DNA from: Acidipropionibacterium virtanenii
GTDB lineage: Bacteria; Actinomycetota; Actinomycetes; Propionibacteriales; Propionibacteriaceae
Length of the DNA stretch: 64,000 nucleotides
Assembly (NCBI RefSeq): GCF_003325455.1
Contig: NZ_CP025198.1
Coordinates: forward strand, 3,368,873-3,432,872
Direction of reading: 5' to 3'
Below are positions 58,281-64,000 of the stretch, piece after piece. Made by a program: the position numbers and the translations under genes. Positions within the stretch are counted from its first letter, which is position 1, and every line of letters starts with the position of its first letter. The notes beneath the pieces were generated by a model. The model was not told the DNA's origin. It searched no databases and saw nothing but the letters and a program-made list of their open reading frames with translations.

Positions 58281-58762
58281 GACCCGAACCCAGCTGAGCG
58301 GATCCGCATATCAACGCCCGAGTCTCAGCGCCTGAGGCGTTGCGGACCAACCACGCTTCAGCACAGCAATCCATGTGATCCTCAATGGACCGGCCCGGCA
58401 TCCCTGGCCTCATTGGCCGATGGAATCGTGGACCCGTTGATCCGGCGGCTTCGAGCGCGCAGGCAAGTCCGGCTGATCTCTCAGGTGAAGCGAAACGCTG
58501 ACCGCCCTGGCCTCCCACTGCACTACCCGCCCCGGCCCATCACTGCACTACCCGAACTACCCGAGCCAGGGTGCACGAACGCCTGACGGAGGCGACCTTC
58601 CGAGCCGAGCTGTCCACACTGGACCGAAACGAACGCTGGGCCGAAGCGACCTTTCTCGTTCGTGTCTATCGCGCTCGGCTCTGGTGAATCATTCGAAGGA
58701 GATCCGTTTCCTGTGAGGCCTGCTCCGTGCGAGGCCGCCAACACGGATCGCGGACCACCAGA

Positions 58763-58778
58763 TGTTTCACGTGAAACA
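58763..58778. promoter_or_regulatory. parS site downstream of rsmG
   Basis: TGTTTCACGTGAAACA, consensus. Confidence 0.93.
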
Positions 58779-58806
58779 CGTCGGACGCGATGTGGTCGCA
58801 TCTGGA

Positions 58807-58822
58807 TGTTCCACGTGAAACA
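58807..58822. promoter_or_regulatory. parS-like site with one mismatch
   Basis: TGTTCCACGTGAAACA, one change from consensus, 44 bases from the site at 58763. Confidence 0.85.
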
Positions 58823-58899
58823 CTCCCTCGCGAACAGCCCGTCGACCTCGTCGCGGGCACACCGGGATCCACGACCGATGTGGGGCACTTCCTCCCAAG

Positions 58900-59535
58900 C
58901 TACCTGGTGATTCGTACTACGTGAGTCACCTCGGTGTCCGGATGGGCCCTCACCACAAGCACCTCTCCGGTGAGCCGATACTTCCTGAGCACCTTCTGAG
59001 CCCCTTCGAGTTCCTCTTCGGCAGAAGCACCCTTCAGAGCCAGTAGCTCCCCCTTCGGGCCCAGTAAGCCCTTGGTCCACCCCACCAGAGTCGCAAGCTT
59101 TGCGACCGCTCGTGCGGTGACAATGTCAAAGGCATCGCTCTTGAGGTCCTCAGCGCGTCCCCTGATCACCGTCACGCGATCGCCGAGTTCGAGCTCCTGG
59201 ATGACCTCCGATAGGAAGTTCGATCGCCTCAGGAGTGGCTCGAGAAGCGTGATCTCAAGATCTGGACGGGCGATGGCAAGGGGGATCCCCGGGAGTCCCG
59301 CCCCGCTTCCGACATCGGCCACCCGACAGCCTTCGGGTACCAGCGACGAGATCGCAGCGCTGTTGAAGATGTGGCGTTCCCAGATCCGAGGGGCCTCTTT
59401 GGGCCCCATGAGACCCCACTCGACTCCTCGATTTGTCAATATGTCGACATACTGCCTTATCGCTGAAGCGCCATCGCCGAAGACTTCATCGGCGACCTCG
59501 TCATCGGTCCGCGCAGCATCTGCCATGCGTGACAT
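58900..59535 (-). CDS. rsmG: 16S rRNA (guanine-N7)-methyltransferase RsmG (GidB)
   Basis: A 211-residue SAM-dependent methyltransferase that modifies G527 of 16S rRNA. The SAM-binding motif is [18 protein letters not shown] near residue 72, followed by [16 protein letters not shown] and [16 protein letters not shown], all RsmG signatures. The N-terminal [16 protein letters not shown] is also typical. ATG 59535 is chosen; ATG 59526 and an upstream start (59562) are possible. It belongs to the conserved origin order rpmH...rsmG-parA-parB but is separated here from both jag and parA. Confidence 0.94.
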   Translation of the reverse strand: MSRMADAARTDDEVADEVFGDGASAIRQYVDILTNRGVEWGLMGPKEAPRIWERHIFNSAAISSLVPEGCRVADVGSGAGLPGIPLAIARPDLEITLLEPLLRRSNFLSEVIQELELGDRVTVIRGRAEDLKSDAFDIVTARAVAKLATLVGWTKGLLGPKGELLALKGASAEEELEGAQKVLRKYRLTGEVLVVRAHPDTEVTHVVRITR

Positions 59536-60041
59536 TCTGCCCTGCCTGGACCGGCACTGCACCTCGCCGTCCGACGCGCCCAGGAGCCCGGTGCCCGCTG
59601 CATGACCAGCCCGGCGACATGATGCGTCGTTCGTTGTGATTTCAACTACTTGTTCAAGAACTGGTTTTCGGCCAATCGCGTTTCCCTCCTCTTCCCCCTG
59701 TCCGGATCAGGCCCCGACTGCTTGGGCATCCCGTCGGCAGTGGCCTACGCACCCTGACCCTCCTGTACCGACGGCACTATGTAGCGGGACTACGTAAGCC
59801 GCATCATGTCATCGCCGGCACATGTCATCGCCTCGACGCGCACGACACCGGCGGGATCGGGATCGCTTCCTTCTCCAACGCCTCACACCCATGTCGACCC
59901 CGGGGCCAACAGTCGACATCGAATTGTCGACATAGCGATATATCGAGCCCGAGCTCCATCGCTTCATCCACGTACCGACATCTCGTCATACCAGGCGACA
60001 CCGTCTGGCACACTGCTTCGAGGAGCTGATCCAGCAGCCCG

Positions 60042-60081
60042 CCGGACGAGGGAGCCGTACCCGGACCACGACAAGACGGCC
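60042..60081 (+). ncRNA. Guanidine-III (ykkC-III) riboswitch
   Basis: CCGGACGAGG, CCGTACCCGG and ACAAGACGGC occur in order and spacing of the guanidine-III class, whose pseudoknot binds guanidinium and frees the ribosome site of exporters. GGAGG (60085-60089) follows immediately and would be masked or exposed by the fold. It lies 14 bases upstream of the sugE start. Recognition is by memory of the consensus; covariance search not run. Confidence 0.85.
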
Positions 60082-60094
60082 AGCGGAGGTCGCC

Positions 60095-60409
60095 ATGGCG
60101 TGGATCGTGCTCATCGTGTCCGGATCCTTTGAGGCGGTCTGGGCCACAGCCCTGGACCGCGCTCAGGGGTTCACCCGGCCCATCCCCTCGATCATCTTCC
60201 TACTCGCAATGGTCCTCAGCGTCACGGGTCTCGGCTACGCCATGAAGAGCCTGCCGACGGGCACCGCATACGCGGTCTGGACAGCCGTCGGAGCAGCCCT
60301 GACCGTGCTGTACGCCATGATCACCGGGACTGAGCCCTTCTCCGTCGCCCGGGTCCTGCTGCTCGCCGGAATCATCGGTTGTGTGATCGGTCTCAAGGCC
60401 CTGTCCTGA
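60095..60409 (+). CDS. sugE: SMR-family guanidinium exporter SugE/Gdx
   Basis: A 104-residue four-helix small multidrug resistance protein. The membrane-embedded Glu13 is in VSGSFEAVWATAL, and GTAYAVWTAVGAALTVLY (helix 3) is the Gdx/SugE signature. Such proteins exchange protons for guanidinium as antiparallel dimers. The guanidine-III riboswitch directly upstream strongly supports guanidinium as substrate. ATG 60095 follows GGAGG. It is transcribed opposite to jag and rsmG, between them, so it was likely inserted into the origin gene cluster. Confidence 0.92.
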   Translation: MAWIVLIVSGSFEAVWATALDRAQGFTRPIPSIIFLLAMVLSVTGLGYAMKSLPTGTAYAVWTAVGAALTVLYAMITGTEPFSVARVLLLAGIIGCVIGLKALS

Positions 60410-60517
60410 CCCGACCGGCCGTCGCTCATCCGCCGGACACGGAAGGACTCCATGGGGCGGGGCAGTCCCCTCCTCATGGAGTCCTCACGACTCGTGAGCC
60501 CGGTCGGGCGGCCCTCG

Positions 60518-61180
60518 TCAGTCGGTCGAGATGACGACGTGACGCTTCGGCTCGACCCCCTCGGACTCGCTGACCAGGCCGGCGGCCGCCGCGGCGTCGT
60601 GGACGATCTTGCGCTCGAAGGGATTCATCGGCGTCAGGTGGGCGGGCTCCCCGGTCTCCTTGACCGACTCGATGGCCTCGGTCGCCAGGATCAGCAGCTC
60701 CTTGCGCCTGGTCTCCCGGTAGCCGGCGACGTCGAGCATGAGCCGCGAACGGTGCCCGGTCTCGGTCATCACGGACAGCCTGGCCAGCTCCTGAAGCGCC
60801 TCCAGGACCCTACCTCCAGGACCGACCAGGGTCTGCGACTCCGTGACGATGGAGATATGGGCCCTGCTGCCCTCGACGTAGGTGTCGATATCCCCGTCGA
60901 GATCGGCGATGTCGAGAAGCTCCTCGAGGTAGTCGGCCGCGATATCGCCCTCCTCCTCGAGGGGGTCGACGTCCTCCCCGGAGTCCTCCTCAACGGAATC
61001 CGCGTCTCCCTCGTCCGCGTCCTCCTCAACGGTGTCACCACCGTCCGAGTCGGCCTCCTGGGAGTCTTCCACGGCCTCCGGATTCTCATCCTCGCGCTGC
61101 GGAACCGACTCCGCGACCTCCTCGACGGCAGCCACAGGGACATCCCCATCGACGACGTTATCGACGCTCTCTTCGCTCAT
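60518..61180 (-). CDS. jag: Jag/KhpB-type R3H RNA-binding protein
   Basis: A 220-residue protein. The first ~90 residues are very acidic (many E/D, EEDADEGDADSVEED), then a KH-like domain (SIVTESQTLVGPGGRVLEAL) and an R3H domain (GYRETRRKELLILA, MNPFERKIVHDA). Such proteins bind RNA and are encoded between yidC and rsmG across many bacteria. ATG 61180 follows GAGAG. It is 84 bases downstream of yidC, probably in the same operon from rpmH. The role in actinobacteria is not settled. Confidence 0.88.
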   Translation of the reverse strand: MSEESVDNVVDGDVPVAAVEEVAESVPQREDENPEAVEDSQEADSDGGDTVEEDADEGDADSVEEDSGEDVDPLEEEGDIAADYLEELLDIADLDGDIDTYVEGSRAHISIVTESQTLVGPGGRVLEALQELARLSVMTETGHRSRLMLDVAGYRETRRKELLILATEAIESVKETGEPAHLTPMNPFERKIVHDAAAAAGLVSESEGVEPKRHVVISTD

Positions 61181-61263
61181 GACTCTCATTCCTTCAACTG
61201 GCGGGCCCGCACGCCCGCGATCTGGTGGCGGCCGTCATGGTCGCCGGAGATGTGGGGCGGTGC

Positions 61264-62355
61264 TCAGTTCTTGCGCTTGGACCGCGACTGCCGGGCAGGC
61301 TGCTGACGACGCACCACCTGCGTGGCGCCGTCGGAGGTCTTCCGCACGGTCTGACGGGCGACGCCGCCCTGCCGGGCCACCACGGGCCTCGAATCGGGAT
61401 CACCGGGATCGGCGACGGCCACCGGGGTGGCGGAGACCTTCTTACGGCGGCGCTTCTCGCGGCGCTCCCGCTCGATCTCGTCGGGATCCTTGCCCTTGGC
61501 CCGCATCCGCTCCTGCCAGTCAATGTATGCCGGGGTGTTGGGCGTCGGGTTGTTCCGGATGAGGATCTCCTGCTGGCCCAGGGTCCACAGGTTCGACGCC
61601 GACCAGTAGAGCATCACGCCGATCGGGAAGCTCACTCCGGTGAACAGGTACATCGCCGGGAAGAGGTAGACCATCATCTTCTGCTGCTGGGCCATCGGAC
61701 CGGTCAGTGACTCCGGGGGCATGTTCTTGCGCATCAGCTGGAGCTGCGTGTAGAACAGCGACGCCACCAGGATGATGATGAGCACCAGGGCGACAACCTG
61801 GGTCGCGCCGAAGCCATTGCTGATGGGCAGGAATCGTCCTGCCAGTTCCGCGCCGAAGATCTTCGCATGCTGAAGCGAGTACATCAGGTCGGGATTGTCG
61901 ACCATGAACTTGCCGCGCGCAATACCGCGGGAGGCGCCGTCGAGCACCCGGAACAGGGCCAGGAAGATCGGCATCTGCAGCAGCAGCGGCAGACAGGACG
62001 CCGAGGGATTGACGCCCTCCTCCTTGTAGAGATTCATCATCTCCTGGCCGGCGCGCTCACGGTCGTCGCCGTACTTGTCCTGGATCGCCTTCATCTTCGG
62101 CTGGATGGCCTGCATCGACCGCGAGGAGTTGATCTGCTTGACGAACAGCGGGATCAGCAGGATCCGGATGAAGACCGTCATGAAGACGATGGCCAGCACC
62201 CATGACCACCCGGAGTCCACCCCGACCAGGTGGGACCACAGGTTGTGGAAGAGCACCAGCAGTCCGGAGACCGCCCAGTACAGCGGAATCATGATGGCGT
62301 GGCCAATGGATTGGATGCCATCCCACAGGCCAAGAATGACCATCGGGCTCATCAT
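61264..62355 (-). CDS. yidC: Membrane protein insertase YidC/Oxa1
   Basis: A 363-residue insertase that helps proteins enter the inner membrane. Hydrophobic helices lie near 16-38, 48-68, 120-140, 188-210 and 235-260. The signature segments GVNPSASCLPLLLQMPIFLALF and SNLWTLGQQ are present, and the conserved Arg is in FIRILLIPLFVKQIN. A long basic C-terminal tail (~280-363, RREKRRRKK) is probably for ribosome binding. ATG 62355 gives a start two residues longer than MSP. It lies 18 bases after yidD. Confidence 0.94.
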   Translation of the reverse strand: MMSPMVILGLWDGIQSIGHAIMIPLYWAVSGLLVLFHNLWSHLVGVDSGWSWVLAIVFMTVFIRILLIPLFVKQINSSRSMQAIQPKMKAIQDKYGDDRERAGQEMMNLYKEEGVNPSASCLPLLLQMPIFLALFRVLDGASRGIARGKFMVDNPDLMYSLQHAKIFGAELAGRFLPISNGFGATQVVALVLIIILVASLFYTQLQLMRKNMPPESLTGPMAQQQKMMVYLFPAMYLFTGVSFPIGVMLYWSASNLWTLGQQEILIRNNPTPNTPAYIDWQERMRAKGKDPDEIERERREKRRRKKVSATPVAVADPGDPDSRPVVARQGGVARQTVRKTSDGATQVVRRQQPARQSRSKRKN

Positions 62356-62373
62356 CAGTTCTCACCTCAGGTA

Positions 62374-62859
62374 TCAGTGGGCGCACCGTGGAACCGCGGG
62401 CTCGCCGACGATTCGCGTGTGCTTCCCGGACCGGTGGGCCCGGGGGTGGTTCACAGGTGCGGGTGTTCCCGCGGGTTCATCCGGACCGGAGGGCCCGGGG
62501 ATGGTGTCAGGATCTGCGGATGCGGTTCCTCCGGCATCCATGACCAATTGTGCCCCAGCCACCCGATCGGCCTGACGCCGCTCCCACTCGACGGCCTCCG
62601 GGGTGCCGGGAACCGGGTCGTAACCGCCGTTCGACCAGGGATTGCAGCGCAGCAGCCGCCAGACGATCATCGGCGTCGCCCTCAGCACCCCATGCACCTG
62701 CAGGGCACGCAGGCCGTAGGCCGAGCAACTCGGCCGGTACTTGCAGACGTCCCCGTAGAGCGGGGAGATGAGCAGCCGCCAGGCCTTGACGAAGCCGATC
62801 GCCAGCCAGGTCAGCGGCCTGAAACGGGTTCGGTCACAGGTCCCCTCGACCTCACTCAT
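62374..62859 (-). CDS. yidD: Membrane protein insertion efficiency factor YidD
   Basis: A 161-residue protein. Its core (AWRLLISPLYGDVCKYRPSC, SAYGLRALQVHG, RLLRCNPWSNGGYDPVP) is the YidD signature, with three conserved Cys and an amphipathic N-terminal helix that associates with the membrane. The C-terminal ~70 residues are a Pro/Asp-rich extension not found in short homologues. It assists YidC-dependent insertion. The start overlaps the rnpA stop by 4 bases. Confidence 0.93.
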   Translation of the reverse strand: MSEVEGTCDRTRFRPLTWLAIGFVKAWRLLISPLYGDVCKYRPSCSAYGLRALQVHGVLRATPMIVWRLLRCNPWSNGGYDPVPGTPEAVEWERRQADRVAGAQLVMDAGGTASADPDTIPGPSGPDEPAGTPAPVNHPRAHRSGKHTRIVGEPAVPRCAH

Positions 62860-63350
62860 GGTCGGGAACCCTGGTGCGGGATCGCACCGCTGACGTCGAA
62901 CTCGTGCGGGAGCGCACTTCTCGCGTCAAACCTGTGCCGCCCTGCACTGCGCGCGTCGAGCTTGCGCAGGGCCCCGGACCAGGCTGAGCCGAGGTCGTCG
63001 ACCAGCCGCTCCGGGCGTGCAGAAGCCCCCGGCAGCGCCCTCACCACGAGGAGAGTGCGATCCGGGGTCATTCGCAACAGGTCTCGGCTGAGGTGACGCA
63101 GCCGCCGCTTCACCCGGTTGCGGGTCACGGCATTGCCCACCGCCTTCGAGACGATGAAACCGACCCTGGGATCCACGTCCGTCACCTCATTGGGTGACAA
63201 CGCCGACGGCGACGAGTTGTCCACAGAGCCTGTGGACAACTCGGACATCGCGGCGTGAACCACCACGGTCGGGCGACCGGCCCGCACCCCGCACCGCACC
63301 ACGGTCCGGAACTCACCGGACCGGTGCACGCGCGAGCGGGCTGGAAGCAT
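62856..63350 (-). CDS. rnpA: Ribonuclease P protein component
   Basis: A 164-residue basic protein that works with RNase P RNA to process tRNA 5' ends. The RNR motif is NAVTRNRVKRRLRHLSRD near 90-107, preceded by RVGFIVSKAVG and starting MLPARSRVHRSGEFRTVVR. An acidic insert (~38-58) and a C-terminal extension (~130-164) make it longer than usual (~120). The insert is partly encoded by TTGTCCACA and TGTGGACAA, DnaA-box-like sequences at 63217-63239. It lies 10 bases downstream of rpmH. Confidence 0.93.
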   Translation of the reverse strand: MLPARSRVHRSGEFRTVVRCGVRAGRPTVVVHAAMSELSTGSVDNSSPSALSPNEVTDVDPRVGFIVSKAVGNAVTRNRVKRRLRHLSRDLLRMTPDRTLLVVRALPGASARPERLVDDLGSAWSGALRKLDARSAGRHRFDARSALPHEFDVSGAIPHQGSRP

Positions 63351-63360
63351 GGGAAAACCC

Positions 63361-63495
63361 TCAGGCCGTCAGCTTGGCGCGTCCCCTGCGGCGGCGGGCG
63401 GCCACGATGGCCCGGCCGGAACGGGTACGCATCCGGGCGCGGAACCCGTGGTTACGGGAACGACGACGGTTGCTGGGCTGGAAAGTGCGCTTCAC
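63361..63495 (-). CDS. rpmH: 50S ribosomal protein L34
   Basis: A 44-residue, highly basic ribosomal protein with the canonical start [20 protein letters not shown] and end [11 protein letters not shown]. The GTG start has AAGGGAG at good spacing. It is first in the rpmH-rnpA-yidD-yidC-jag operon and divergent from dnaA, as in most bacteria. Confidence 0.97.
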   Translation of the reverse strand: MKRTFQPSNRRRSRNHGFRARMRTRSGRAIVAARRRRGRAKLTA

Positions 63496-63776
63496 GGGGA
63501 TATTCTCCCTTGTGTATTGAGGATCACCCGGGGCGGTCGACGAAGCCGTCTCCGTATTCCGGGGCGCCCGGCCGGGCGCATGAGAAGAGCGTCGCCATAG
63601 GCAGCGACTGGTCAACGATACGAGCCCGACCCCCCTTCGGGCAAACTGGGGAGCCTCCGCGTTCATACCGAGGAGCCCCGGTCCGGACCGACACGCCGAA
63701 CTCTCAGCCGAACCCTCACCGAACCGGTTGCACCTGCCCCCATGCGTTGTTAGCGTCACCGACTAGGGACGGGGTG

Positions 63777-63818
63777 TTGTCCACCGCTACGATGTCCTGT
63801 GGATAACGGTGTGGACAA
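63777..63818. other. DnaA boxes in the rpmH-dnaA intergenic region
   Basis: TTGTCCACC (63777-63785, one mismatch), TGTGGATAA (63798-63806, perfect) and TGTGGACAA (63810-63818) lie 84-125 bases before the dnaA start. They may serve dnaA autoregulation or the origin. The rest of 63496-63901 shows promoter-like sequence but no gene. Confidence 0.7.
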
Positions 63819-63901
63819 CTTGGGGACGGGCATCCTCGGACGGCACCACAGACCGGTCAGGAACGGCCGGGAACGACGAATGACGGGGACTAGGTGGTGG
63901 C

Positions 63902-64000
63902 ATGAGCGATGCGCAGTCCACAGGTGGGGTCGGACCCGTCAGCCACACTGACGCGGCCAATCCTCCCCCGATCCATCCCGATGCCATCCTGCCTCCCCCG
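63902..64000 (+). CDS. dnaA: Chromosomal replication initiator DnaA (N-terminal codons only)
   Basis: Only 33 codons before the window edge, reading MSDAQSTGGVGPVSHTDAAN then Pro-rich. The residues are not diagnostic; assignment rests on position, since dnaA lies divergent from rpmH in most bacteria, on the DnaA boxes upstream and on an AGGTGG ribosome site. A Pro/Asn-rich N-terminus is common in actinobacterial DnaA before domain I helices. The frame remains open to the end. Confidence 0.75.
   Translation, partial: MSDAQSTGGVGPVSHTDAANPPPIHPDAILPPP

Noticed and set aside
56117..58822. Repeated TGTTTCACGTGAAACA considered as CRISPR or transposon repeats
   Set aside because: Irregular spacing, no spacers, location at parAB and exact match to parS consensus explain them.
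59891..59940. Three GTCGAC sites within 50 bases upstream of sugE, with TGTCGACA also at 54393 and 59440
   Set aside because: GTCGAC is a frequent hexamer in GC-rich actinobacteria and no longer shared motif or fixed spacing was found.

Overview
The window is GC-rich actinobacterial chromosome. It most resembles a Propionibacteriaceae member such as Acidipropionibacterium or Propionibacterium; this is an inference from gene families and gene order, not from a marker gene. Its right end is the replication-origin neighbourhood: dnaA (first codons only) lies divergent from rpmH-rnpA-yidD-yidC-jag, followed by rsmG, parA and parB, with five parS-like 16-mers and clusters of DnaA-box-like nonamers.

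Bases 1-20000 hold ordinary and accessory genes. There is a truncated sensor kinase divergent from a small PH-like protein, an EamA-type transporter fused to a glycosyltransferase and coupled to a second glycosyltransferase, a pseudouridine synthase, thioredoxin, an OsmC protein, and two very large paralogous sensor kinases (8023-10332 and 16067-18433), only one of which has a response regulator beside it. The same stretch carries a 5'-nucleotidase, a TPR protein, a decayed coding stretch, a HAD phosphatase, a zinc alcohol dehydrogenase and a complete IS30-family element (20101-21456).

Bases 21500-49500 form a carbohydrate/polyol catabolic island resembling expanded myo-inositol metabolism. 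It has five xylose-isomerase-like TIM-barrel enzymes (one a convincing IolE, one IolI-like), four Gfo/Idh/MocA dehydrogenases (one IolG-like), three sugar-proton symporters, methylmalonate-semialdehyde dehydrogenase (MmsA/IolA), three LacI-type regulators and one GntR/UTRA regulator. iolB, iolC and iolD are not present here. Promoters carry two recurrent palindromes, TTGGAGCGCTCCAA (three copies) and TTAACGCGCGTTAA with the variant TGACGCGCGTCA (four copies), placed just downstream of recognisable -35/-10 boxes. They link scattered operons into what look like two LacI regulons. Interleaved are an acetyltransferase, a LysR-MFS pair and a LysR-YeiH pair.

Bases 49500-64000 lead to the origin: an unknown protein, a PLP aminotransferase, an ATP-grasp D-Ala-D-Ala-ligase-like protein, SURF1, DUF3817, a stand-alone LigD-type 3'-phosphoesterase, then parB-parA. 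A 1.58-kb stretch between parA and rsmG holds parS sites, DnaA boxes and an IstB remnant. A guanidine-III riboswitch with a SugE/Gdx exporter sits between rsmG and jag, interrupting an otherwise conserved origin gene order. Strong GC-rich hairpins mark most operon ends.
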